A DNA stretch of 64,000 nucleotides from Anaerolineae bacterium. Lineage in GTDB: Bacteria; Chloroflexota; Anaerolineae; Aggregatilineales; Ch27. The DNA lies in NCBI GenBank assembly GCA_013178165.1, contig JABLXG010000006.1:124001-188000 (forward strand), in the 5' to 3' direction. The notes below the pieces were generated by a model. That model was given only the letters and a program-made list of their open reading frames with translations. It was not told the DNA's origin and searched no databases. Below, in pieces: positions 29,179 to 37,704 of this stretch; position 1 is the first letter of the stretch, and each line of letters starts with the position of its first letter. The position numbers and the translations under genes are program-made.

Positions 29179-29829
29179 ATGCAACAGACGCGACAACACA
29201 TCCTGGAGATTCTCAAAGAACGCGAACAGGCTACCGTGGACGAAATCGTGCAGGACCTTTCTCAGCGCATCGGCGAGATCACAGCGGTGACCGTCCGTCA
29301 CCACCTGGAAATCCTGCGCGGCGATGGCCTGGTAGCTGCGCCGATCGTCCGCCGGCGCACCACACCGGGCCGCCCCCAACATGTCTACTCGCTGACTGAT
29401 CGGGCGCTGGAGCTATTCCCCAACAACTACCGCCAGTTCGCTCAGCAACTCCTGCTGCAGATCAAGAGCCAGTTGCCCCGGCAGGAGGTGAACGTCATCC
29501 TGGAGAATGTGGCGGAGCGCATGGCCAGTGACGTAATCCCGCCTGATGTGCCGATGCCCGCCCGCCTGGAGCGCGTGGTAGAATACCTGACCAGCCAGGG
29601 CTACCAGGCCGCCTGGGAGACCACCGAGCAGGGCTATATTTTGCGCACCAACAACTGTCCTTACCATCATCTGGCAGCCGATCACGAGGAATTGTGCGCG
29701 ATGGATATGCGCCTGATCAGCACCTTGCTGGGTGGCATCGTGCCCCGCCGGGTCGAGCACCTGCCTTCCGGCGGGCTGAGTTGCACCTATCTGATTCCCG
29801 CTCGAATATCCCACCCTGTACCGGAATAA
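29179..29829 (+). CDS. SufR-like winged-helix regulator with Fe-S-type cysteines
   Basis: 216 aa. An ArsR/DeoR-type winged helix (about residues 1-75) has HILEILKEREQATVDEIV and TAVTVRHHLEILRGDGLV as the helix-turn-helix, and RRTTPGRPQHVYSLT as the wing. The C-terminal domain carries Cys160 (NNCPYHHLA), Cys173 and Cys202, the arrangement of SufR, the Fe-S sensing repressor of suf operons. The next gene (88 bp on) is an A-type Fe-S carrier, which supports an Fe-S regulatory role. No sufBCD genes lie in the window. Cluster binding itself is inferred. Confidence 0.8.
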   Translation: MQQTRQHILEILKEREQATVDEIVQDLSQRIGEITAVTVRHHLEILRGDGLVAAPIVRRRTTPGRPQHVYSLTDRALELFPNNYRQFAQQLLLQIKSQLPRQEVNVILENVAERMASDVIPPDVPMPARLERVVEYLTSQGYQAAWETTEQGYILRTNNCPYHHLAADHEELCAMDMRLISTLLGGIVPRRVEHLPSGGLSCTYLIPARISHPVPE

Positions 29830-29850
29830 AGAAGAAGGATTTTGTTTTTA

Positions 29851-29879
29851 TTGACGCCTGCCATAGCGCATGGTACAAT
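29851..29879 (+). promoter_or_regulatory. Promoter of the A-type carrier gene
   Basis: TTGACG (29851-29856), 17 bp, TACAAT (29874-29879) preceded by TGG. The Fe-S carrier therefore has its own promoter and could be a target of the regulator just upstream. Confidence 0.75.
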
Positions 29880-29917
29880 GGCCCCCCAATCGTGGCTAGC
29901 TAAGGAGACTGCACGGC

Positions 29918-30352
29918 ATGATCACCCAGCCCAATAACCAGGATGTCACCGATGTCACCAAACCGGCCCTGAGCGTTACCCCCGGAGCAGTCAGCAAGAT
30001 CAAAGAAATCCTCACCGCACGCCAGCTTGAAGGACATGCCCTGCGTGTCTTTGTCAGCGGCGGCGGTTGTTCCGGCCTGCAGTATGGCATGGCTATTGAG
30101 AAAGACGCCGAAGAGTTTGACACAGTGGTTAATGTGGACGGCATCCGGCTGCTGGTGGATCCCACCAGCCTGCGCTACCTGTGGGGAGCCAGCATCGATT
30201 TTGTCGATGATCTGATGGGCGGCGGCTTTCGCATTGACAATCCGAACGCGGTTGCGTCTTGCGGGTGCGGCCATTCATTCCGTACCGCTGAAGATGAGCC
30301 AGGTTCCGCGGCCAGCGGCGGCTGTGGGTGCGGCGGCAGTTGCGGCCATTAG
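29918..30352 (+). CDS. A-type iron-sulfur carrier (IscA/ErpA/SufA family)
   Basis: 144 aa. The three conserved cysteines are Cys51 (GGGCSGLQYG) and Cys115/Cys117 (SCGCGHSF), which bind or deliver the cluster to apoproteins. The protein carries an unusual tail beyond the normal end: an acidic linker then GGCGCGGSCGH with three more cysteines (136, 138, 142). AAGGAG (29902-29907) lies 10 nt before ATG. It is paired with the SufR-like regulator. Which branch (ErpA, IscA, SufA) cannot be decided. Confidence 0.92.
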   Translation: MITQPNNQDVTDVTKPALSVTPGAVSKIKEILTARQLEGHALRVFVSGGGCSGLQYGMAIEKDAEEFDTVVNVDGIRLLVDPTSLRYLWGASIDFVDDLMGGGFRIDNPNAVASCGCGHSFRTAEDEPGSAASGGCGCGGSCGH

Positions 30353-30393
30353 GTCGCACTCCCCGTAGGACAAAGGGCCAGGAAAGGGACAGG

Positions 30394-30414
30394 CAGGGGG
30401 GTCTAAGCCCCCTG
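30394..30414 (+). terminator. Hairpin after the A-type carrier gene
   Basis: CAGGGGG (30394-30400) pairs with CCCCCTG (30408-30414), loop GTCTAAG. No T-run follows, so it may be a processing or partial terminator. Confidence 0.4.
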
Positions 30415-30520
30415 TCTGAGCGCGGTATCCGGGTTACTGAGGCCGGGCGCCGGTATGTCCTCGCCCCAGTCCCGCAATAGACCGGATAGCGAAGTCAAGT
30501 TCTGCAGGAGCACAGCAATC

Positions 30521-31933
30521 GTGAAATTCTGGTCAACCGGTAAGAAAACAGCGTCACAGGGTCCGCGCCGGCTATGGCTTGACCTGGGTGATCTGGGCGA
30601 TCTGGTCAACCCCGCTGGCCCTCATGAGCAGTGGCAGGATCATGGGCTGGGCCTGTTGCGCACGATCATGCACCGTGAAGGTCTGCTGACCGACATCGCC
30701 TCCACCCGTGCTGTGACCTCCTGGCGTGAGCTGCGTAAGCAGATCAAGGGCTATGATCAGCTCTTCATGAATATCCGTAGCTACACCTTCCCGGTTGCCC
30801 GCCGCGCTGCCCAGATTTTCAAAGAAGTCAACCCGAACAGTGTCATCATGGTTGGCGGGATGCACGCCACCGTAGCCCTGGACGAACTGGAAGCCATCCC
30901 GGAGATCGACCACATCGTTCAGGGACCAGGGGAGAAGATCATTGTCGACCTCGCCCGCGATCCGGCTGCCTTCCCGCGAGTTGTTCTGGGCGTTGGCGCC
31001 GCTTCAATGGCCGAATGGCCGATGATCGACCGTACCCTGTGGCCCCGACCAGCCAGCAAACACCTGGAAAAGACCTTTCACTGGCCGCTGGAACCTGAGT
31101 GCGGCTGGGGGCCGCCCCCCGTTGTCACCCTGTTGACCAGTCGCGTATGCCCGTGGAAGTGCGTCTTCTGCAACGAAAGCTCCTATGTGCCTAATATGGG
31201 CCGCCGCCCGGTAGAGATGGTGATCGAGGAACTGAACTACCTGGATGACCATTATGGCCCTATCGGTTCCGTAGTGATCCACGACTCGATGTTTTTCCAG
31301 AACCCAAGCTGGCTGCAAGAGTGGATCGAAAAATACCCGCGCAAGGCCCACAAAGCCTGGCCATACTGGGCTGCCGGGCGCGCCGATACCGTCCGCCAGT
31401 GGCCTGATCTCTTTGAAGCCCTGGTTAAAGAAACTAACTGGGACACGATCTCCATCGGGTTCGAATCCGGCAGCGATCGCGTCCTCCGCATGCTCAACAA
31501 AGAATGCACCGAGGAAGATAACTATTTCGCCATCGATCTGATCAACCGGATCGGCGACGAACTGGAAGCCCAGGGCCGCAAAGCGCCGGTCATCTGGGCG
31601 AATATCATGCTGGGCATCCCCGGCGAAACCCGCGAAGATGCCTTCAAGACCATGCGCATGGTCAAGTACATGCGCCGGGTGATGCCCTCGATCTCCTTCT
31701 ATGCTCCCTACCCCGGCTCGGCGCTGGGCTACCAGCTCATCGCTGAAGGCAAAAGCCTGATGTCCAAGGAGAACTACCACCGCTACCCCGACGATGAGAA
31801 AGTCAGGGGAATCGACTACCAGTTCTACCGGGAACTGTTGGCCGGGAAGTATGACGAGGAAGTCAACCGCGGCCTGGACCCCATCCTGCAGCAGCGCCCC
31901 GGCGTATTCTCCGCCGCGCTGATCAAGGCGTAG
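30521..31933 (+). CDS. B12-binding-type radical SAM protein
   Basis: 470 aa from GTG 30521. The N-terminal third resembles a cobalamin-binding Rossmann domain (NSVIMVGGMHATVALDELEA, then VQGPGEKI) but lacks the DxHxxG motif that holds B12 base-off. The radical SAM core has CPWKCVFC (Cys210, Cys214, Cys217) for the [4Fe-4S] cluster, then SIGFESGSDRVLRMLNK and NIMLGIPGETREDA. GCAGGAG at 30504-30510 decides the start; an ATG at 30455 has no RBS. Two small genes follow at 11 and 32 bp. The reaction is unknown; relatives perform methylations and methylthiolations. Confidence 0.85.
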   Translation: MKFWSTGKKTASQGPRRLWLDLGDLGDLVNPAGPHEQWQDHGLGLLRTIMHREGLLTDIASTRAVTSWRELRKQIKGYDQLFMNIRSYTFPVARRAAQIFKEVNPNSVIMVGGMHATVALDELEAIPEIDHIVQGPGEKIIVDLARDPAAFPRVVLGVGAASMAEWPMIDRTLWPRPASKHLEKTFHWPLEPECGWGPPPVVTLLTSRVCPWKCVFCNESSYVPNMGRRPVEMVIEELNYLDDHYGPIGSVVIHDSMFFQNPSWLQEWIEKYPRKAHKAWPYWAAGRADTVRQWPDLFEALVKETNWDTISIGFESGSDRVLRMLNKECTEEDNYFAIDLINRIGDELEAQGRKAPVIWANIMLGIPGETREDAFKTMRMVKYMRRVMPSISFYAPYPGSALGYQLIAEGKSLMSKENYHRYPDDEKVRGIDYQFYRELLAGKYDEEVNRGLDPILQQRPGVFSAALIKA

Positions 31934-31944
31934 GAGGCGCCACT

Positions 31945-32151
31945 GTGAGCAGCTTTACCACACCACACCACATGTACCTGTTTGAGATGACCAATGGCAA
32001 ACAGAAGCTGGCCTATGGCGCCAGTCCTGAGGACGCGCTGGAGATACTGAGTATGCGCCTGACGGAAGAAGAGATGGCGCTGATCATCCGCGACCGCTTC
32101 CAACGCATTCCCCAGCGCGAGATGATGAAGTACATCGGCAATCTGGGCTGA
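31945..32151 (+). CDS. Small conserved-looking protein of 68 aa
   Basis: GTG start with a GGAGG site overlapping the radical SAM stop region, so likely co-transcribed and coupled. The sequence has a beta-like first half (MYLFEMTNGKQKLAYGAS) and a helical second half (EDALEILSMRLTEEEMALI), ending QREMMKYIGNLG. It has no Cys, no leader-like motif and no membrane segment. I do not recognise the family. Good codon structure and tight spacing support it as a real gene. It could be an accessory or partner protein of the radical SAM enzyme. Confidence 0.6.
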   Translation: MSSFTTPHHMYLFEMTNGKQKLAYGASPEDALEILSMRLTEEEMALIIRDRFQRIPQREMMKYIGNLG

Positions 32152-32183
32152 ACGCCACAGAACATTGCTCTGAGGGTCCCGCA

Positions 32184-32447
32184 ATGCGCCTTTCCGCTGA
32201 AGCCAGGCAGATGTTACAGGCGCTGGCAGGTGGTTCCTTCCTCAAATCCCACCGCTATCTGGATGGCTCCAAGGTCTACCGCTTGCACGCCCTGGACGGC
32301 CAGACCAGGCTGGTCAACCGCGCTGCCGTTGAGACGCTGGTGCGCCACGGGTTGGTGATCAGCAATCAGAAGTTCCCGGCGGCAACCTATATGCTCACTG
32401 ATCGTGGTCGAGCCGTGGCGCAAGATTGTGCCGGCGAGCGCTCCTGA
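32184..32447 (+). CDS. Small winged-helix-like protein of 87 aa
   Basis: ATG start with GAGGG upstream, 32 bp after the previous small gene. The sequence RAAVETLVRHGLVISNQKFP and AATYMLTDRGRAVAQ looks like helix 3 and wing of a small winged-helix domain, as in YjhX/MarR-like minimal proteins. The N-terminal part (SAEARQMLQALAGGSFLKSH) would be helices 1-2. The family is not firmly identified. It closes the radical SAM operon and is convergent with the gene ending at 32472. Confidence 0.55.
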   Translation: MRLSAEARQMLQALAGGSFLKSHRYLDGSKVYRLHALDGQTRLVNRAAVETLVRHGLVISNQKFPAATYMLTDRGRAVAQDCAGERS

Positions 32448-32471
32448 TTACTACACTTGTGGCTACACGAA

Positions 32472-33263
32472 TTACCGGCCTAATCGTCGCAGAATGCCGA
32501 TCAACATGCCCAGCCCGCCCACGGCCCCCAGCGCCAGAATCGGAATGATCGGCGGCAATCCACCGTTGGCGGCCTGAGTCGTTGCCGCCGGTGGAATCGC
32601 CAGGGTGGCCTGGCTGATCGGCTCCGGCGGATAGGTAAAGGTGGGTTTTGGCGCTGGAGTCTCAGTCGGCGGCTGAGTGCCCTGCATCACCATTGCGTTG
32701 GCGGCAAAAGCCAGCGCCGTTGCCGTCTCCAGCCCGCCGGGCATCTGCGCCAGCGCTTCCAACGTCTGTGTGGAAATCGCCGCATTTACATCAACTGTCG
32801 GCTGGGTGAACACCTGGATCTCCTCAATAGCATCGACGTTGCCGGTGATCCGCACCACCTGCTCGAACACCCAGGCCGTGCCGGTCGGTGAATCAGGGTA
32901 TTGGATCTTGTACCATAGCGTGCCCGCAGCACGTCCCAGCACAGGGTAGAACTCGCCGGGGAAAATCTGGCCGAGCCGTTCGGATTCGATGTCCGGCGCT
33001 GCCCGGACATTCGTCGGGCCTTCCAGCGCTTCGGCCAGCGCTGGCCCAATGGGCGTAGGTGTACGGGTAGGAGTCGCCGTGAACTGCATGATCGCGGTCG
33101 GGCTGATCGACGGCAGGATAACCGGGGCCGGCGTCGCGCTGAACTGCAGCGGCGGCAGCGCCTGCACTGCAGGCGGCAGCGCCTGCGCAACGCCCAGCAG
33201 CAACCCCAGCCCAAGACCGGATAACCAGCCATACTGTCTTGCTCTACGCACATCACCCTCCAC
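32472..33263 (-). CDS. SH3-like domain protein with N- and C-terminal membrane segments
   Basis: 263 aa. A signal or anchor helix (residues 12-30) leads into a Thr/Pro-rich linker (MQFTATPTRTPTPIGP), an SH3-like module (about 78-145: GPTNVRAAPDIESERLGQI and GTAWVFEQVVRITG), a second low-complexity linker, and a final membrane helix (PPIIPILALGAVGGLGMLIG) with a short basic tail. It appears to be anchored in the membrane with the SH3 part outside. The GTG start shares one base with the stop of the LysM/M23 gene (TAGTG), so the two are translationally coupled and likely act together at the cell wall. Confidence 0.75.
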   Translation of the reverse strand: MEGDVRRARQYGWLSGLGLGLLLGVAQALPPAVQALPPLQFSATPAPVILPSISPTAIMQFTATPTRTPTPIGPALAEALEGPTNVRAAPDIESERLGQIFPGEFYPVLGRAAGTLWYKIQYPDSPTGTAWVFEQVVRITGNVDAIEEIQVFTQPTVDVNAAISTQTLEALAQMPGGLETATALAFAANAMVMQGTQPPTETPAPKPTFTYPPEPISQATLAIPPAATTQAANGGLPPIIPILALGAVGGLGMLIGILRRLGR

Positions 33264-34807
33264 TACCAGCGAATTTCGTTAATCGGCGTATCGCGTCCCT
33301 GTTCAGCCTGGCGGTACATCTCCCCTTTGACCATGCTACCCTGATACTCCTGCCCCTCCCAGCCCTCGACTGTCCAGCCGCCCAGCACAAATGGCACGCT
33401 GGGGACGCCCGGCGCACACTGGTGGCAGGTGGCCGGAATCCACTCGCCGTTGTAGCGCCGGGCGATATGCAGATGCGTCGCCGTCGAAACCCCGCCTTCA
33501 CAGGAGGGATGCCCCAGCGGATCGCCCGCCTTGACCCTGATCCCGGCCGGCATACGGCCTTCCGTGGCCAGATGCAAATAGACGATCGTCCAGCCAGTCG
33601 CCTCGTTGCCGTCGCCATCCAGATCAAGGATGACAAAGCCACGCTCGCTACGGACAACCACCCCATCAGCGACGGCCAGCGCCCACTGCGGGGCAACAAA
33701 GCACCCCGCGGTGTCCTTATCACCGGGCGGGGCGAAATCGATCGCTGCCCAGGCGCTGCCGGAGGCATACGCCCCGTGCGGACCGCCCGTATAGTACCAC
33801 ACTTCTTCCGGCGCCCAGGGCAGTTGAAGCGGCGGCTGGCGCAGATCCGGCGGTAATAGCGGTTCCACCGCACGGGCAAATGGATCGCCAAACAGTGTAA
33901 CGTACAGGCTATAAAAGCCAGTCGGGTTGACATCCGCCAGCCAGTCCTCATAGCTGCGGTTGAGGCTGAGGAAGTACTGCACCGCCACCGTCCCAGCATT
34001 CAAGCCAGAAGCGTATGTCACCCGGATACCGTCACGAAGCGCGAACCAGAGCACCCCACGCCCCCGCCAGCCGTAATAAGCCTCGTTCAGCCGGTTGGCT
34101 GCCCAGGAGAGTTGTCTGTACAACCCTTCGTAACCCAGTTGTACGTAACCCAGCGGATACACCACCGTTGCCGCCGATGGCTCCGGATTGAATAGCCAGC
34201 CAGCCCGATATTCAAGCAACGCCAGCAACAGGCGCGGGTTGACACTGTAGTCATCGGCCACCCGGCGAATGACCTCCGCTCCGCTGATCACTTCGCCATC
34301 AACCCGATCCTGATAGGTACGGAGATAGCCTGGCAGCGACGCCACAAAGTCAGCGATGTCGAAGCCAGTGGTCGCCGGCCCGCGCACCAGCTCGCTATCC
34401 GGGATGATCTTGAATGACGGGCTGAACACACCCCGCGTCTCCGGCAGGCGCACGACCTGGTCTACAGCAATCAGCGAGGGGTTGTCGATGGCATTCAACG
34501 TCATGAGCTGCTCGACGGTTGTGCCAAAGCGCTCGGCGATCCCGGAGAGCGTATCGCCCGCCTGCACGGTGTACGACTCAGGCAGCGGCTCTGCGGTAGC
34601 GCTACGGGGCGGATCCAGCGTCGGCACGATCAGCCCGGCAGAGGATACTGTTGGCGGCGCTTCCGGAGCATCGGTAGCGCGGGTCTCGATGCCCAGCGGC
34701 GCGGGAGGCGTCGCCGTGATCACGATCACCGGGCCAGGCTGCTGGCGCATACAGGCCAGCGCCGCCAGCAAAAGAACGAACAGGGAAAGCAGAGGCCGCG
34801 AACGCAT
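33263..34807 (-). CDS. LysM/M23 peptidase-type lipoprotein
   Basis: 514 aa. The lipobox LALAC-like end of the signal (Cys19 in LLLAALAC) indicates a lipoprotein. A LysM domain (about 78-121) contains VQAGDTLSGIAERFGTT and binds glycan. A helical middle domain (about 160-320) resembles lytic-transglycosylase-like folds common in these proteins. The M23 domain (about 345-470) contains WAAIDFAPPGDKD, IVYLHLATEGRMP and the zinc motif THLHIARRYNG. It probably cleaves or remodels peptidoglycan outside the membrane. It is 5 bp after the esterase gene and overlaps the next gene by one base. Confidence 0.85.
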   Translation of the reverse strand: MRSRPLLSLFVLLLAALACMRQQPGPVIVITATPPAPLGIETRATDAPEAPPTVSSAGLIVPTLDPPRSATAEPLPESYTVQAGDTLSGIAERFGTTVEQLMTLNAIDNPSLIAVDQVVRLPETRGVFSPSFKIIPDSELVRGPATTGFDIADFVASLPGYLRTYQDRVDGEVISGAEVIRRVADDYSVNPRLLLALLEYRAGWLFNPEPSAATVVYPLGYVQLGYEGLYRQLSWAANRLNEAYYGWRGRGVLWFALRDGIRVTYASGLNAGTVAVQYFLSLNRSYEDWLADVNPTGFYSLYVTLFGDPFARAVEPLLPPDLRQPPLQLPWAPEEVWYYTGGPHGAYASGSAWAAIDFAPPGDKDTAGCFVAPQWALAVADGVVVRSERGFVILDLDGDGNEATGWTIVYLHLATEGRMPAGIRVKAGDPLGHPSCEGGVSTATHLHIARRYNGEWIPATCHQCAPGVPSVPFVLGGWTVEGWEGQEYQGSMVKGEMYRQAEQGRDTPINEIRW

Positions 34808-34812
34808 GGCAA

Positions 34813-35823
34813 TTATGGCTGCAGCGCCGCGCTCAGCAGCGGCAGGGATGTGTCGTACCGGTAGTGAATGTCAAAGTGACCACCCGCAAAGGTCTCAAAA
34901 TGGCAGTTGATGCCCAGTATTGCCAGTTTGCGGACAAACAGGCGCGCTCCCACCTGCAAGTTGAACTCGTCCTGGTCGCCGCAATCGAGATACAGCAATC
35001 GCATGCTGCGCAGGGCGTCCGCCCAGGCCGGCTGATCCAGTTTGCGCAGCGGATCATGCGCCAGCCAGCGCGCCCACACATCTTCCCGCAGCGCCCCCGT
35101 CTCCAGGTCAATCGGCATATCAAAACCGTCCGGCGCCGCCGGATTTGGCGCATAAGCCATGCCGTAGCACAGCGTGCCAACAGTCTGGAAGAAGCGGGTG
35201 TTTTTAGGCCGGATACTGGCCAGCTTCTGCTTCAGTTCCACCCAGCCGCCATAACTGGCCAGGTTAGCATGCAATCTGGCGATATCACCCAGGTAACAGT
35301 ACTCAAAGTACATGTCGCCGCTGTGACAGGCTACCGCCCCAAAGACCTCCGGGTGGTGCATCCCCTGCACCAGTGCCCCATAACCGCCGCTGCTCTTGCC
35401 GATCACGCCGCGATTGGCGCGGTCGGCCAGGGTACGGTAGCGGGCATCCACGAATGGGATAACCTCATGAATCAGATAATCTTCGTACCTCCCCAGCGCC
35501 GGGGAATTCAGGTACTGGGAACCACCATACCGTGTCCAGCAATCCGGCATCACTACAATCGCCGGCGGCATGGCGCCGCCCAGGATCAAGCGGTCCAGTT
35601 GCTGAGGCAGGCTCTCATCCCAGGGTCGCAGATTCAGCAAGAACGGCCCCGTACCGCCATAGCCGGTCAGCATCACGATCATCGGGTAGCGCCGGGCAGG
35701 ATCGTCCTCGTATCCCGGCGGCAGGTAGACCGGCAAAGGGCGCACACTGGGGTCACCTAGCGGATTGTCCCTCAGGACATCGCTTTCCAGTAACGGCTGT
35801 TCAACGCGGCTTGGACTGACCAC
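34813..35823 (-). CDS. Alpha/beta-hydrolase esterase (esterase D/Fes type)
   Basis: 336 aa, no signal peptide. The nucleophile elbow GKSSGG puts Ser at about residue 144; Asp lies in LYLDCGDQDEF and His in AGGHFDIHYR, giving a full triad. The N-terminal VYLPPGYEDDPARRYPMIVM is typical of the Esterase/PHB depolymerase-like group, including feruloyl and enterochelin esterases. The GTG start at 35823 is supported by AAGGAG 7 nt upstream. The natural substrate is not inferable; its placement before two envelope genes is noted. Confidence 0.85.
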   Translation of the reverse strand: MVSPSRVEQPLLESDVLRDNPLGDPSVRPLPVYLPPGYEDDPARRYPMIVMLTGYGGTGPFLLNLRPWDESLPQQLDRLILGGAMPPAIVVMPDCWTRYGGSQYLNSPALGRYEDYLIHEVIPFVDARYRTLADRANRGVIGKSSGGYGALVQGMHHPEVFGAVACHSGDMYFEYCYLGDIARLHANLASYGGWVELKQKLASIRPKNTRFFQTVGTLCYGMAYAPNPAAPDGFDMPIDLETGALREDVWARWLAHDPLRKLDQPAWADALRSMRLLYLDCGDQDEFNLQVGARLFVRKLAILGINCHFETFAGGHFDIHYRYDTSLPLLSAALQP

Positions 35824-35854
35824 CCATCGCTCCTTTTACGGCAGGCACGGCGCG

Positions 35855-35887
35855 ATTCTAGCCTGCTCTGCACCGCCTTGCTAGAAT
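35855..35887. promoter_or_regulatory. Inverted repeat with two opposed TAGAAT boxes between divergent genes
   Basis: ATTCTAGC (35855-35862) and GCTAGAAT (35880-35887) form an 8-bp inverted repeat 17 bp apart. Each arm contains TAGAAT in its outward-reading direction: minus-strand -10 for the esterase and plus-strand -10 (preceded by TGC) for the SCP2 gene. It may be a divergent promoter or a dimeric operator. Confidence 0.4.
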
Positions 35888-36009
35888 TCTCGCTCGCTCA
35901 GGATGTGCGAATCCGTGTGATTGAGTATACTAAACCCATAACAACAACACTGCGCTCAGGGCATCCCTGTGCTTCCTGTTTTTGCAGCAATTCCCAGGAG
36001 ATTATTGAC

Positions 36010-36345
36010 ATGCCAACCAAAGAAGAAATCAGCGCCTTTATCGCCCGGATGCCGGAGATGTTCCTGCCTGCCAAGGCCGTTGGCCTGAATACCACACTGC
36101 AGCTCAATCTGACCGGCGACAACGGCGGCAAGTGGTGGATCAAGATCGCTAATGGCCAGTGCGAAGTCCACGAAGGCGAAACCCCATCGCCACAGATGAC
36201 TCTGATCTCCGCTGCCGAAGACCTCTACGCTGTCCTCATCGGCGAGGTCAACGCCATTACAGCCTTCATGCAGGGCAAAATCAAGGTGCAGGGAGATATG
36301 TCCCTGGCCCTGAAGATGCAGACGATGTTCAACTTCCAGGCCTAG
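36010..36345 (+). CDS. SCP2 sterol-carrier-like lipid-binding protein
   Basis: 111 aa, a stand-alone SCP2 domain. Typical phrases are LQLNLTGDNGGKWWIKIANG, QMTLISAAEDLYAVLIGE and FMQGKIKVQGDMSLALKMQ. It probably binds a fatty acyl or other hydrophobic ligand in the cytoplasm. ATG 36010 follows AGGAGAT and matches the family start; the longer frame from 35878 adds 44 unlikely residues. A further -10-like TATACT lies at 35926-35931. The gene appears monocistronic. Confidence 0.88.
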   Translation: MPTKEEISAFIARMPEMFLPAKAVGLNTTLQLNLTGDNGGKWWIKIANGQCEVHEGETPSPQMTLISAAEDLYAVLIGEVNAITAFMQGKIKVQGDMSLALKMQTMFNFQA

Positions 36346-36476
36346 CAAGCGCCAGCCGGCCCACGCCATCCCAGCCTCTCTGCTTCCAGTGTGCGCGGCA
36401 ACAGCGTTTCCGCCGCGCCGGGTCAGACGAGTCGCAGGCCGGTGCCGGGTAATCCAACCGTCAGAGGAGTCTGAGA

Positions 36477-37628
36477 ATGCGCACCATCATTCGCGGTGGT
36501 ACCATCATCACCCCGCACCAAACACTGGAACACCATGCGCTGATCATCGAAGCGGGGCGGATTGCCGCCATTGTCCCCGGTTCGGGCGACGCCCAACCCG
36601 GCGACACGATCATCCCGGCTGATGATCTGTCCGTTGCGCCAGGGTTGATCGATATTCATGTTCACGGCGCCAACGGCTGCGACACCATGGACGCCACGCC
36701 AGAAGCGATCCATGCCATGGCCCGCTACTTTGCCGCGCATGGTGTCACCGCCTACCTGCCTACCACGATGGCTGCCTCCAACGCGGATACTACCGCCGCC
36801 GTGGAAAACGTCCGCACCTGCCCGCAGCCAGCAGACGGCGCCGCGCATCTAGGCGTCCATCTGGAAGGTCCCTACCTGAGCATCAAACACAAAGGGGCGC
36901 AGCCGCCCGATCACCTGCGGCAACCCGATCCTGCCGAATACAACGCCTGGTTCGCCTCCGGGGTCGCCCGGCTGATGACTCTGGCTCCAGAGCTTGACGG
37001 CGCGCTGGAGCTAATCGAGACCGGTGTCCGCCAGGGGGTTGAGTTCGCTCTGGGCCACAGCGGCGCGGATATCGACTGCGTCACTGCTGCCGCAGATCGC
37101 GGCCTGCGCCAGGCAACGCATGCTTTCAACGGCATGCAGGGCCTGCACCACCGCGATCCCGGTACGCTTGGCGCGGTGCTGGTGGACGATCGCATCTACG
37201 CCCAGGTCATCGCCGATGGCGTGCACGTCCACCCGGCCATGGTCAAGCTGTTGATCCGGGCCAAGGGCCTGAATCGCACCATCCTGATCACGGACGCCAT
37301 GCGCGCCACAGGACTTACTGATGGCACGTATATGCTGGGGGATAGCGAGGTCATCGTCGCCGATGGCATCGCCCGCCTGGCGACGGGTAGCCTGGCCGGC
37401 AGTACGCTGACCCTGGATGCCGCGGTGCGCAATGTGATGGCCTTCGCCGGTCTGACTCTGCCACAGGCGCTACAGATGGCCACCGCTGTCCCGGCGGAAG
37501 CCCTGGGCCTCGCTGGTCGCAAGGGCGTCCTGGCCCCCGGCGCTGATGCCGATGTCATCCTGCTTGACAGCGCAGCACAGGTCGTCATGACGATAGTCGG
37601 CGGAAACGTCGTCTACCGGCGCAACTGA
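36477..37628 (+). CDS. nagA: N-acetylglucosamine-6-phosphate deacetylase
   Basis: 383 aa amidohydrolase. It removes the acetyl group from GlcNAc-6-P to give GlcN-6-P. Metal and substrate residues are seen in LIDIHVHGANGCDTMDA, HLEGPYLS (the Glu ligand), FALGHSGAD (His), THAFNGMQGLHHRDPG, ADGVHVHP and the catalytic Asp in ILITDAM. The AGGAG site precedes ATG by 6-7 nt. No nagB or GlcNAc transporter is adjacent. Peptidoglycan recycling is a plausible source of substrate. It ends at a bidirectional terminator. Confidence 0.95.
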   Translation: MRTIIRGGTIITPHQTLEHHALIIEAGRIAAIVPGSGDAQPGDTIIPADDLSVAPGLIDIHVHGANGCDTMDATPEAIHAMARYFAAHGVTAYLPTTMAASNADTTAAVENVRTCPQPADGAAHLGVHLEGPYLSIKHKGAQPPDHLRQPDPAEYNAWFASGVARLMTLAPELDGALELIETGVRQGVEFALGHSGADIDCVTAAADRGLRQATHAFNGMQGLHHRDPGTLGAVLVDDRIYAQVIADGVHVHPAMVKLLIRAKGLNRTILITDAMRATGLTDGTYMLGDSEVIVADGIARLATGSLAGSTLTLDAAVRNVMAFAGLTLPQALQMATAVPAEALGLAGRKGVLAPGADADVILLDSAAQVVMTIVGGNVVYRRN

Positions 37629-37651
37629 GCCGTCCTGCATCCTCTTGAACC

Positions 37652-37687
37652 ACGAATCAGCCCGGGCGCCATGCCGGGCTGATTCGT
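37652..37687. terminator. Bidirectional terminator between nagA and the FruK-like gene
   Basis: Perfect 14-bp inverted repeat: ACGAATCAGCCCGG (37652-37665) with CCGGGCTGATTCGT (37674-37687), loop of 8. It lies between convergent genes. Neither side has a strong T-run. Confidence 0.6.
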
Positions 37688-37704
37688 CAGATGGTGGCAC
37701 CACG

